From positions 62,001 to 126,000 of the forward strand of contig NZ_JAPSIB010000004.1 of NCBI RefSeq assembly GCF_031179145.1: 64,000 nt of DNA. Direction: 5' to 3'. The DNA comes from Brevibacterium sp. (GTDB lineage Bacteria > Actinomycetota > Actinomycetes > Actinomycetales > Brevibacteriaceae). Position numbers and translations under genes: made by a program. Below the pieces are notes generated by a model. That model saw only the letters and a program-made list of their open reading frames with translations, searched no databases and was not told the DNA's origin. Positions within the stretch are counted from its first letter, which is position 1; each line of letters opens with the position of its first letter. Positions 37,681 to 47,728 of the stretch are shown piece by piece.

Positions 37681-37699
37681 AACTGAACCGTGATTCAGT
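37681..37699. promoter_or_regulatory. Candidate TetR operator before the enzyme operon
   Basis: AACTGAACCGTGATTCAGT contains the inverted repeat ACTGAA-N6-TTCAGT and ends 17 bp before the dehydrogenase start. A related 19-mer lies upstream of the ABC transporter at 38500-38518 (13 of 19 bases equal, sharing AACT-AACCG and TTCA). Both flank the TetR gene. Confidence 0.55.
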
Positions 37700-37788
37700 A
37701 GTGGTGTTGAGGTCCAGTCTGGACCGCGACTGCATGGCAAGTCAAGGCCGACCGCCTCTCCCTCCCGGGCGGGCCCACGGGGACGCCG

Positions 37789-38385
37789 TCAGGAGGGCGG
37801 CTCGAGCTCGTGGGCGACGAACGCGCTCACCCACTCGATCATCAGTTCTCGGGTGACGGCATCAGTGTGGAACATCGCCTGGATCGCGAGCCCGTCGAGG
37901 TAGGCCAGGATCCGGGTGGCGATCGTCTGGGCGGAGTCGGCGCCCTGCGTGAATTCACCGGCCTCCCGTCCGGCGTCGATGAGGCTGGCGAGGATCGCCT
38001 TCCACTCCTTGTCGAGTGCGGCGAAGGTCGCCCTCAGCTCGGCATCGAAGAGGCCCGCGGACCACCCGTCGATCCAGATCTTCCAGCTCCGCGTCGATCC
38101 GGTCGGCATGTACCAGGCGATCACCTCGTCGAGCTTCTCCCGGGCGGACCGACCGGTCGCAGCGATCCTGCGTGCCCGGTAGAGGTCGTTCTCGCCGGCA
38201 TGCGCGAAGGCCGCGGCGACGAGGGCCTCCTTCGTCACGAAGTGATAGATGACGAGGCTCGGGCTCAGCCCCAGTCGCCTGGCGACGTCGGCGACCCGCA
38301 GGGTCCGCAGGCCCGAGGACTCGATCTCCTCGATCGTGGCGGCCAGGATCTCCTCGCGCCGCACCGACGCTCGCTTCCTGCTCAT
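37789..38385 (-). CDS. TetR family regulator, BetI-like, of the amino acid island
   Basis: 198 residues. The N-terminal helix-turn-helix (RREEILAATIEEIESSGLRTLRVADVARRLGLSPSLVIYHFVTKEALVAAAF) is TetR-type; the C-terminal part (EVIAWYMPTGSTRSWKIWIDGWSAGLF) is like BetI and PsrA-type C-terminal ligand domains. The gene lies between the dehydrogenase-headed enzyme operon and the divergent ABC transporter. Related 19-bp motifs precede both, so it likely represses both and responds to the amino acid or an acyl-CoA. The ATG at 38385 has GGTGGAG upstream. Confidence 0.88.
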   Translation of the reverse strand: MSRKRASVRREEILAATIEEIESSGLRTLRVADVARRLGLSPSLVIYHFVTKEALVAAAFAHAGENDLYRARRIAATGRSAREKLDEVIAWYMPTGSTRSWKIWIDGWSAGLFDAELRATFAALDKEWKAILASLIDAGREAGEFTQGADSAQTIATRILAYLDGLAIQAMFHTDAVTRELMIEWVSAFVAHELEPPS

Positions 38386-38499
38386 GTCTCCACCTTCTCG
38401 CCGGGGTGCAGAGGCCGGGTGCCATCTGCCTGTAGTTGCATAACGATTCTATCCAGATCGGTTGACCGGTGGCCTGGATCACGTGTATCAATTACTCTT

Positions 38500-38518
38500 A
38501 ACTCAACCGCCGTTCAAA
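38500..38518. promoter_or_regulatory. Candidate TetR operator before the ABC transporter operon
   Basis: AACTCAACCGCCGTTCAAA, an imperfect inverted repeat (TCAAC-N4-GTTCA), lies 29-47 bp upstream of the solute-binding protein start. It aligns with the motif at 37681-37699. Confidence 0.5.
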
Positions 38519-38546
38519 ATAAACCGTTCCGAACAATGGAGTTCAC

Positions 38547-39407
38547 ATGCGCACCTCAACCACCATGATCGCCGTCGCCGCCGTCTCAGCCCTCTTCCTC
38601 TCCGCCTGCTCCTCCGGCTCACCGGAAGCCGAGGCCGGCGATTCCGCCTTCGGCGAGTGCGAAGTCACCGGAGAGGCTGGTTCGATCACGCTCGAGCCCG
38701 TCGCCGCCGACACGCTCACCGTCGCCACGAACCTGCCCTCACCCGCCTGGTGGAAGGGCCTCTCCCCCGAGGACATCACCGGCGGCTACGAGTACTGCAT
38801 GGCCGCGAACATCGCCCACCGGGCCGGTCTCAAGTCCGTCACGGTGAAGAACGTCAGCTTCGACGGGCTGGTCGCAGGACAGGTCAAGGACTTCGACATC
38901 GCCCTGGCCCAGGTCTCGATCACCGCAGAGCGGGACAAGGTCGTCGACTTCTCCGAGCCCTACTACTCCTCGAAGATCGGCGTGCTCACCCAGGCCGACA
39001 GCGGACTGACGCCTGAGAACATCACCGACAAGCAGCTCGGCGTCCAGATCGGGACCACGGCCGTCGACTTCGTGCCGAAGAACGTGTCGCCGAAGAAGGA
39101 TGCGCGCACGTTCCAGGACACCGAGGGCATGATCACCGCGGTCCAGTCCGGGCAGATCGACGCGGCGCTCCAGGACACCGCGATCGTGCTCGGCTTCGCC
39201 CAGCAATCCGGCGGCGCGCTGAAGGTCGTGGGCCAGTACGACTCGGGTGAGGAGTACGGCGCGATCTACCCGCAGGGCTCGGCCAACATCGGGGAGATGG
39301 ACAAGGCGATCACGGCGATGCACGACGACGGCACCTTCGACCAGCTCTCCTCGGCGTGGCTGGCCGAGGCGTTCGGCACCGATCCCAACACCATTCCCGA
39401 ATTCTGA
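38547..39407 (+). CDS. ABC transporter solute-binding lipoprotein, polar amino acid type
   Basis: A 286-residue family 3 solute-binding protein. A lipoprotein signal (LFLSACSSG, Cys20) anchors it outside the membrane. SBP family 3 features are VATNLPSPAWWKGLSPEDITGGYEYCMAANIAHRAGL, DIALAQVSITAERDKVVDFSEPYYSS (conserved binding-site phrase) and KQLGVQIGTTAVDF. It delivers a polar amino acid or related compound to the permease encoded next. The ligand is not predictable. TGGAG lies 6 bases before the ATG. The three-gene operon is divergent from the TetR gene. Confidence 0.92.
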   Translation: MRTSTTMIAVAAVSALFLSACSSGSPEAEAGDSAFGECEVTGEAGSITLEPVAADTLTVATNLPSPAWWKGLSPEDITGGYEYCMAANIAHRAGLKSVTVKNVSFDGLVAGQVKDFDIALAQVSITAERDKVVDFSEPYYSSKIGVLTQADSGLTPENITDKQLGVQIGTTAVDFVPKNVSPKKDARTFQDTEGMITAVQSGQIDAALQDTAIVLGFAQQSGGALKVVGQYDSGEEYGAIYPQGSANIGEMDKAITAMHDDGTFDQLSSAWLAEAFGTDPNTIPEF

Positions 39408-39418
39408 GAGGCGCTCGG

Positions 39419-40513
39419 ATGTCGATCTCGACACGCATGGCCAAGGCCGGCACCCCGACACCGCCGCGGCGGGTCTTCGGACTCAGCGTCGTCGCCGTCG
39501 GCGTGTGGGCGCTGACCGCATTCTTCTTCTGGACCGGGCTCTACCAGGTCTATCTCATCAATCAGGCCAAGACGCCGATGATGCCGATCATCATCGGCAT
39601 CATCGGACTGACGATGCTCTACCCGCTGCTGCCCTGGGCACGGTCACTGGGACTCAATGCCCGCCGGACCCGGGCACTGGCGGCCTCCGATCTGCGCGGA
39701 GCACGAGCCAGCGCCTCCAGCGGACGCGATGAAGCACTGACCTCTTTGGGCTTCTCGACCGGCTTCCTGCTCATCGCCGCACTCCTCCACTTCGTCACCA
39801 CCAACGACGCCGCCGTGACGAAGACGTTCCTGCGCGCCGACTTCATCGCCCAATCCTGGTCGAAGGTCGCCGAGGGCTTCTGGATCAACATCCAGGTGGC
39901 GATCGGCGCCGAGATCATCGTGCTCGTCGCCGGGCTCGGCATCGCGATCATGCGGATGCTGCCGGGGCGCCCGGGCCGACCGCTGCGCTGGCTCGCCACC
40001 GCATACGTCGACGTGTTCCGGGCCATTCCCTCGATCATCGTCCTCTACCTGGTCGGCTTCGGGCTGACGATCGCGAAAGTGCCGATCGTCAGCGACCTGA
40101 GCCCGACGATGCTCGCGATCATCGCCCTGGCCCTGACATACACCGGTTATGTCGCCGAGGTGTACCGCGCAGGCCTCGAGTCCATCCACCCCTCCCAGTG
40201 GTCGGCTGCCCGTTCACTGGGACTGTCCTACGGGCAGACCCTGCGCAAGGTCATCGTTCCGCAGGCCACCCGCAGGATGGTTCCGCCGCTGCTCAATGAC
40301 TTCATCGGGCTGCAGAAGGACACCGCCCTGATCAGCATCATGGGCGTCGTCGATTCGTTCATGCAGGCGCGGCTCATCTCGTCCTCGGTGTTCAATCTCT
40401 CGCCCGTACTGGTCGTCGCGGTGGTCTTCATCATCGCCACGATCCCCCAGGCCCGGTTCGTCGACAGGCTGATGGCCAAGGACGCCGCCAAGATGAAAGC
40501 AGGTGCGCTCTGA
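39419..40513 (+). CDS. ABC transporter permease, polar amino acid type
   Basis: 364 residues from the ATG at 39419; a longer open frame overlaps the binding-protein gene. Three hydrophobic segments in a non-standard N-terminal part of about 150 residues precede the BPD_transp core (VFRAIPSIIVLYLVGFGLTI) and the EAA loop (EVYRAGLESIHPSQWSAARSLGLSYGQTLRKVIVPQA), which contacts the ATPase. The C-terminal part is the usual HisM/GlnP-type permease. The long N-terminus is larger than typical members (about 220 residues). Stop and ATPase start overlap (TGATG). Confidence 0.92.
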   Translation: MSISTRMAKAGTPTPPRRVFGLSVVAVGVWALTAFFFWTGLYQVYLINQAKTPMMPIIIGIIGLTMLYPLLPWARSLGLNARRTRALAASDLRGARASASSGRDEALTSLGFSTGFLLIAALLHFVTTNDAAVTKTFLRADFIAQSWSKVAEGFWINIQVAIGAEIIVLVAGLGIAIMRMLPGRPGRPLRWLATAYVDVFRAIPSIIVLYLVGFGLTIAKVPIVSDLSPTMLAIIALALTYTGYVAEVYRAGLESIHPSQWSAARSLGLSYGQTLRKVIVPQATRRMVPPLLNDFIGLQKDTALISIMGVVDSFMQARLISSSVFNLSPVLVVAVVFIIATIPQARFVDRLMAKDAAKMKAGAL

Positions 40514-41256
40514 TGCCGTTCCTCGAGATCCATGATGTCCACAAGTCATACGGGACGAACCCGGTCCTCAAGGGGATCACCATCGACGTCGAGGCTCACG
40601 AGGTGGTGTGCCTGATCGGCGCGTCCGGCTCGGGGAAGTCGACGCTGCTCAAATGCATCAACGCGCTGGAGCCGATCGACTCCGGTGAGATCGTCCTCGA
40701 CGGGGATCCGATCACCGGGGTCGGCGTCGACGTCAATCGTCTCCGACGCAACGTCGGCATGGTGTTCCAGTCCTACAACCTGTTCCCGCACATGTCCGTC
40801 CTGGAGAACATCACGCTGGCCCCGATCCTCGTGGGCGGCGTGGCGAAGGAGGCCGCCGAGGCGCACGCGATCGAACTGCTGGGGCAGGTCGGAATGGACG
40901 CGAAGGCCACAGCCCACCCGGACAGCCTGTCCGGTGGCCAGCAACAGCGTGTCGCCATCGTCCGGGCAATGGCGATGAAGCCGCAGGCCCTCCTCCTCGA
41001 TGAGATCACCGCGGCACTCGACCCCGAACTCGTCGGTGATGTCCTGGAGATCGTCCGCGACCTGGCCGCGGACGGGATGACGATGCTGCTGGCCACCCAT
41101 GAGATGGGATTCGCCAGAGAGGTCGCCTCCCAGGTCTGCTTCCTCCATCAGGGTCAGATCCTCGAGCGCGGCACCGCTGAGCAGATCTTCACCGATCCTC
41201 AGGAGGAGCGGACCCAGCAGTTCCTCCACCGGGTGCTGGCCTCAGGCCGTCTCTGA
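40513..41256 (+). CDS. ABC transporter ATP-binding protein, polar amino acid type
   Basis: A 247-residue ATPase with Walker A GASGSGKS (36-43), Q-loop VFQSYNLFPHMSV, signature LSGGQQQR (139-146) and Walker B LLLDEIT (about 160-166), followed by ATHEMGF. The LLLDE(I/P)T-A-LDPE wording is that of polar amino acid ATPases such as GlnQ. It is translationally coupled to the permease. The stop TGA is the first of several TGA triplets in a 17-bp repeat array. Confidence 0.95.
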   Translation: MPFLEIHDVHKSYGTNPVLKGITIDVEAHEVVCLIGASGSGKSTLLKCINALEPIDSGEIVLDGDPITGVGVDVNRLRRNVGMVFQSYNLFPHMSVLENITLAPILVGGVAKEAAEAHAIELLGQVGMDAKATAHPDSLSGGQQQRVAIVRAMAMKPQALLLDEITAALDPELVGDVLEIVRDLAADGMTMLLATHEMGFAREVASQVCFLHQGQILERGTAEQIFTDPQEERTQQFLHRVLASGRL

Positions 41257-41334
41257 GACTGGGCCGTCTCTGACGCGGGGCCGCCTGTGAAGCCGGGCTG
41301 TCTCCGGAGCCCGGCTGACTCTGAGGCCGGGTGC
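41250..41334. repeat. Five degenerate 17-bp tandem repeats at the transporter operon 3' end
   Basis: Units start at 41250, 41267, 41284, 41301 and 41318. The first contains the ATPase stop TGA (41254); TGA recurs at 41271, 41288 and 41322, which with period 17 closes all three frames within 36 bases. Confidence 0.85.
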
Positions 41335-41340
41335 GGGCAT

Positions 41341-41376
41341 GACAGAAGCCGCAGGCAAATGCCTGCGGCTTCTGTC
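41341..41376. terminator. Bidirectional terminator between the ABC operon and the M16 peptidase
   Basis: A perfect 17-bp stem (41341-41357 with 41360-41376) and a 2-base loop, GC-rich in the middle. It lies between two convergent genes and can act on both strands. Confidence 0.85.
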
Positions 41377-41384
41377 TGACTGCC

Positions 41385-42706
41385 TCAGGGGAGGTCGACG
41401 CTCGCAGGTGGACCGACGAGCGCGATCGCCTTCGGCCCGGCCAGCAGCTCGCCGGCCATGGTGCTGACCTGCTCGGCGCTGACGGAGCGGATGCGTTCGA
41501 TGAGGTCGGCGGGTGCCTCGAGGGGAATCCCGAAGATCTCCGACCGTGCCAGACGGTTCATTCTAGTCGCGGAGGACTCGAGGCCGAGCACCATCGAGCC
41601 GGACAGCTGGGACACGATCTCGTCGAGCTCGGACCGGTTGGGCGGAGTCTGCGCCAGTCGATCCCACTGCTGCAGGATGAGGTCGACGACCGCCTGACCG
41701 TTCTCCGGGGCGCAGCCGGCGTAGACGCCGAAGGTCCCGAAGTCAGTGAACTGGCTGGCCACACAGTTGACGGCGTAGGCGAGTCCGCGTTCTTCGCGCA
41801 CGCTCTGGAACAACCGCGAGGACATTCCCCCGCCGAGGAGCGTGAGCAGGACCGAGTAGACGAACCGGTCGGGATGTCCCTCTTCGAGGCCTTCGGTCCC
41901 GAGCAGGATGCCGAGCTGTTCGATGTCCTTGACCGTGTGCGAACGCCCCGGGTGGAACGTCGGCACCTCACGGATCAGCTGGGACTCCGGCGCAGCGACG
42001 GAACTGCCGGCACCGTCGGCGGGCTTATCCTCGAGTTCACGGTCGGCCCATGCCCCGGTCAGCGCATCCTCGACCATCCGCACCACTTCGTCGTGAGTGG
42101 CGCCACCGGCGGCGGCGACCACCAGACGGGGCGGCACATAGGTCGAGGAGTAGTGATCGAGCAGCGTCCGGTGCTCGAGGATGCGGATCTGCTCCTTGGT
42201 CGCACCGACCGGACGGGCCAGCGGATGATCGCCGAAGACGAGGGCGTCGAAGTCGTCGAAGAGGACGTCGCCGGGATCGTCCGCCGACATCGCGAGCTCT
42301 TCGATGATGACTCCGCGCTCACGTTCGAACTCGCCTTCATCGAGCAGCGAGTTCGAGACCATGTCGATGAGCAGCGCCGTGATCGAGGGCAGGTCGGCGA
42401 CCAGGCACCTTGAGTAGTAGCAGGTGAGTTCCTTGGCCGTGATGGCGTTGGAGTCCCCGCCCGTACGGTCGAAGGCGGCGGCGATCGTCTTCGCATCCTT
42501 CGTCGCGGTGCCCTTGAAGAGCATGTGCTCGAGGAAGTGGGTGGAGCCGGCGGTGTCCGCGGACTCGTCGCGGGAGCCCGCCGCGACCCAGATCCCGATC
42601 GTCTCGGAGGCCAGGCCGGGCATGTGTTCGCTGGTGACCGTCAAACCACCGGGGAGGACAGACCGCGCGATGCGGCTGTCCTCCCCGATGTGCGAATGCG
42701 TGGGAA

Positions 42707-42710
<4 letters not shown>
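41385..42710 (-). CDS. M16 family zinc metallopeptidase, probable CTG start
   Basis: The first canonical start, TTG at 42644, gives 419 residues but cuts off the conserved first strand. The same frame reads upstream [22 protein letters not shown] with no ATG, GTG or TTG before its stop at about 42729. The CTG at 42710 overlaps the pnp stop as CTGA (like GTGA couplings elsewhere here) and gives 441 residues. Zinc motif HFLEH (HxxEH; 36-40 from the TTG) is intact, followed by a helix with the distal Glu. Pitrilysin-like peptidases follow pnp in actinobacteria. The substrate is unknown. Confidence 0.88.
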
Positions 42711-44917
<2,207 letters not shown>

Positions 44918-45115
44918 GTATTCTCCTTGTTCGTAACCGGCGTCCGGGCACCCGTGAAGGGTTCGAAACCCGCGTCCCGCCGGTGGATGGTGACCTGGAC
45001 AACCCATGGATCCAAGCCGGTCATCGATCGGGGCCCACGGAAGCTGCGCCGAGCGCGTCCCTCCGGAGGCCACTACCGAGGACCGAAGCGTCCATGGCGT
45101 GGCTGTCCACGTCCC

Positions 45116-45143
45116 AGTCTACCGCAGATGGGTCCGCGACCAA
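45116..45143 (-). promoter_or_regulatory. Candidate pnp promoter with long leader
   Basis: On the minus strand TTGGTC (45143-45138), a 16-base spacer and TAGACT (45121-45116) form a plausible sigma-70-type promoter. Initiation near 45109 would give pnp a leader of about 190 bases, as seen for autoregulated pnp genes. The 429-bp gap between rpsO and pnp holds no gene. Confidence 0.4.
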
Positions 45144-45242
45144 GGTGAGACACCAGACACGCCGCGAAGGGCATCAGCCTCACCGACGCGGGCCGAAGCG
45201 GGGCGGGGCGAGGCGTGCTGGAGAAGGCGGGACGATGAATGC

Positions 45243-45275
45243 ACGAAGTGCCCCACATGGCGTGGGGCACTTCGT
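45243..45275 (-). terminator. Hairpin after rpsO
   Basis: A perfect 14-bp stem (45243-45256 with 45262-45275) and a 5-base loop, 71 bp after the rpsO stop on the minus strand. It may end rpsO transcripts or act as a processing site in an rpsO-pnp message. Confidence 0.65.
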
Positions 45276-45346
45276 TGTTCCGACCGGTCACGACCATAGT
45301 CGTGAGCGATGATCAGCGGGGACCGCCGAGGCGACTCCCCAGGTGA

Positions 45347-45616
45347 TCAGCGGCGCAGGCCGAGGCGCTTGATGAGCGAGCGGTAACGCTCGATGTCGAC
45401 CTTCGCGAGGTACTTGAGCATCCGGCGGCGCTGACCGACGAGCAGCAGCAGTCCACGACGCGAGTGGTGGTCGTGCTTGTGGTCCTTGAAGTGCTCGGTG
45501 AGATCGACGATCCGGCGGGTCAGCAGGGCAACCTGAACTTCGGGAGAACCGGTGTCGCCCTCGTGAGTTCCGTATTCCTTGATGATCTCTTGCTTCGTGG
45601 CAGTATCGAGAGCCAT
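45347..45616 (-). CDS. rpsO: 30S ribosomal protein S15
   Basis: 89 residues, standard S15 length: [36 protein letters not shown] and C-terminal [23 protein letters not shown] are nearly invariant sequences. It binds 16S rRNA early in 30S assembly and often represses its own translation. AGAAGGAGAATCC before the ATG is a strong ribosome site. TGATCAGCGG at the stop recurs 34 bp downstream. Confidence 0.98.
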   Translation of the reverse strand: MALDTATKQEIIKEYGTHEGDTGSPEVQVALLTRRIVDLTEHFKDHKHDHHSRRGLLLLVGQRRRMLKYLAKVDIERYRSLIKRLGLRR

Positions 45617-45708
45617 GGATTCTCCTTCTTGTTCGTTGCGCGGCGCCGGGACCTGTCTGTCTCAGCCCTATCGAACCGCGGCCGGTGAAAACGGCAACGA
45701 TCAGTTTA

Positions 45709-46647
45709 TCAGGTGTGGAGCACCTCGCGCACATCGGCGATATCCTCGTGCATCTGCACGATGAGTTCGTCCATCCCGGTGAAGGTGACCTGTCCCCTGA
45801 TCCGGGACACGAACTCCAATGTCATGTGCCGGTCGTAGACGTCGAACTCACCGAACTCCTTGTCGAGCACGTAGGCCTCGACGCGGCGGACGCTGCCGTC
45901 GAAAGTCGGGTTCGTGCCGACCGAGATCGCCGCCGGGTACGATTCCGGTTCGCCGTCGAAGATCGCCCGGCCGGCGTAGACGCCGTCGGCGGGCACGAGC
46001 CCCGCCGCGTCCTGGCTGAGATTCGCGGTGGGGAACCCCAGATCGCGGCCGCGGGCATCGCCGTGGACGACCGTGCCGGACACGAAGTGGAAGCGACCGA
46101 GCTGGTCGGCTGCCTCGGCGAGGTCTCCGGCGATGATCTGCTCCCGGATCCGCGAGGACGAATACCGTCCCCCGCGGCCGACCTCGTCGATCGTGACCGT
46201 GTCGAACCCGTACTTCTCGCCGAGGCGGCGCAGGGTCTCCAGCGATCCTTCGTTGTCGCGGCCGAAGCGGACGTCCTCACCGACGACGACAACCTGGGCT
46301 CGCAGCCCCTCGACGAAGTACCGGCGCACGAATTCCTCGGCGGACTGAGCCGCGAACTCGAGGTCGTAGGACTGGACGAGCAGGGCGTCGATGCCGGTCC
46401 GGGCGATCAAGGCGGCCTTCTGCTCGGTCGTCGTGATGAGGAACGTCGGCTCCAACGGACGGTGCACCGTACGCGGATGCGGGTCGAAGGTCATGGCCAC
46501 CGAGCGCAGGCCTCGCTCGTGCGCGAGTGCGGCAACAGCGGTGAGCACGGTCTGATGTCCCCGGTGGACTCCATCGAAGTTGCCCAAGGTGACGACGGTG
46601 CCGACACCATCGGCCGGGACCTCTTTCAGTCCGTGATAGATCTCCAC
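45709..46647 (-). CDS. ribF: Bifunctional riboflavin kinase / FAD synthetase
   Basis: 312 residues from the GTG at 46647 (VEIYHGLKEVP), with GGAG 10 bases upstream; the frame is open for 18 more codons that look non-coding. The N-terminal adenylyltransferase has TLGNFDGVHRGHQ and SSSRIREQI; the C-terminal kinase has GTVVHGDARGRDLGFPTANL. It makes FMN then FAD. No FMN riboswitch is visible upstream; instead GTTCGC/GCGAAC inverted repeats are present. It lies between truB and rpsO, as in many bacteria. Confidence 0.95.
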   Translation of the reverse strand: MEIYHGLKEVPADGVGTVVTLGNFDGVHRGHQTVLTAVAALAHERGLRSVAMTFDPHPRTVHRPLEPTFLITTTEQKAALIARTGIDALLVQSYDLEFAAQSAEEFVRRYFVEGLRAQVVVVGEDVRFGRDNEGSLETLRRLGEKYGFDTVTIDEVGRGGRYSSSRIREQIIAGDLAEAADQLGRFHFVSGTVVHGDARGRDLGFPTANLSQDAAGLVPADGVYAGRAIFDGEPESYPAAISVGTNPTFDGSVRRVEAYVLDKEFGEFDVYDRHMTLEFVSRIRGQVTFTGMDELIVQMHEDIADVREVLHT

Positions 46648-46693
46648 TCGACGCTCGCTCCTTCCATGCACCGACTCAGGGTATCTCAGAGAA

Positions 46694-46743
46694 GTTCGCA
46701 TGAGCGAACCAGGTTCGATCCACCCGTGACGGCTGTTCGCTCA
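46694..46743. promoter_or_regulatory. GTTCGC/GCGAAC inverted repeats upstream of ribF
   Basis: GTTCGC (46694-46699), GCGAAC (46704-46709) and GTTCGC (46735-46740) lie within 50 bp. TGAGCGAAC (46701-46709) pairs with GTTCGCTCA (46735-46743). They could be an operator or a hairpin in the ribF leader. Confidence 0.35.
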
Positions 46744-46802
46744 CGCGAGGGACACAACCGTTACGTTTGTATTCTCGAAATACAGAAGAAACGTTTGTGG
46801 GC

Positions 46803-47714
46803 TCAGGCGAGGTCGATGGCGAAGGCGGTCAGGGACTTCAGTCCCCCGGGTCGCACCTCGGCGATCGAGACGAGTTCAGCGCCGCAGAGAACGGCGATCT
46901 CGCCCGCGGCGGGCGCATCTGTCACCGCCACAGTCTTCCCCTGCATGAGCGCCTTGGCCTGACCGGCGTCGACGTCGACGCTCGGGAGCAGGGTGCGGGC
47001 CGCCTCGGCGAGGGTCATCAGTCGAGGCGCAGGCGAGTCGAGGTCGGTCGGGATCTGGACCGCCTCCTCGAGTCCGAAGGCGCCGACACGGGTGCGCCGC
47101 AGCGCGGTGAGATGCCCATGCACGCCGAGGTGGGTCCCGAGGTCGCGGGCCAGTGCCCGGACGTAGGTGCCGGAGGAGCAGTCGACTTCGACGTCGACGT
47201 CGATGTGCCCCTCCTCGGCTGCGAAGCGGATGTCATGGACGTCGAAGCGGGAGACCTCGACTTGGCGGGCCTTGAGCGTGACGTCCTCGCCCTTGCGCAC
47301 GCGCGCGTAGGAGCGGACACCGTCGACCTTGATCGCGGAGACTGCGCTGGGCACCTGGTCGATGGTGCCGCGCAGCGACTCGATGCCGGCGCAGATGCGC
47401 TCGGCTGTGACCGCAGCCAGGTCCGCGGGGTCGGCGAAGAGGTCAGGCGTGGAGTCGGCGTCGTCGGTGGGAGTGGCCGAGCCGAGCCGGATGGTCGCGA
47501 GGTAGGTCTTCGAGACGCCGGTGATGTACGGGAGCAGCTTCGTGCCCCGGCCGAGACCGAGGACCAGCACACCGGTCGCCATCGGGTCCAGCGTGCCGGC
47601 GTGGCCGACCTTGCGGGTGCCGAACCAGCGCCGGATGCGAGAGACGACGCCGTGGGAGGTGATGCCCTGCGGTTTGTCGCAGACGAGGATGCCCTGCGGG
47701 GAAGAGTCGCTCAC
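46803..47714 (-). CDS. truB: tRNA pseudouridine(55) synthase
   Basis: 303 residues from the GTG at 47714 (VSDSSPQGILVCDKPQGITSHGVVSRIRR); upstream sequence overlaps the next gene and is not TruB-like. It isomerises U55 in the T-loop of tRNAs. The catalytic Asp lies in KVGHAGTLDPMATGVL; KTYLATIRLGSATPTDDADS follows. The C-terminal part holds the PUA-like tail. It is 14 bp downstream of the M15-like gene and about 150 bp upstream of ribF. Confidence 0.96.
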   Translation of the reverse strand: MSDSSPQGILVCDKPQGITSHGVVSRIRRWFGTRKVGHAGTLDPMATGVLVLGLGRGTKLLPYITGVSKTYLATIRLGSATPTDDADSTPDLFADPADLAAVTAERICAGIESLRGTIDQVPSAVSAIKVDGVRSYARVRKGEDVTLKARQVEVSRFDVHDIRFAAEEGHIDVDVEVDCSSGTYVRALARDLGTHLGVHGHLTALRRTRVGAFGLEEAVQIPTDLDSPAPRLMTLAEAARTLLPSVDVDAGQAKALMQGKTVAVTDAPAAGEIAVLCGAELVSIAEVRPGGLKSLTAFAIDLA

Positions 47715-47728
47715 GGGGACGTCTGGGA

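Noticed and set aside
46704-46717. CGAAC-CAG-GTTCG as a LexA box upstream of ribF
   Set aside because: Spacer is 3 bases instead of 4, and ribF is not an expected SOS gene.
46711-46720. GGTTCGATC, resembling a tRNA T-arm
   Set aside because: No acceptor or anticodon stem can be formed around it.
46648-46802. FMN riboswitch upstream of ribF
   Set aside because: No conserved RFN-element sequence blocks or multi-stem pattern.
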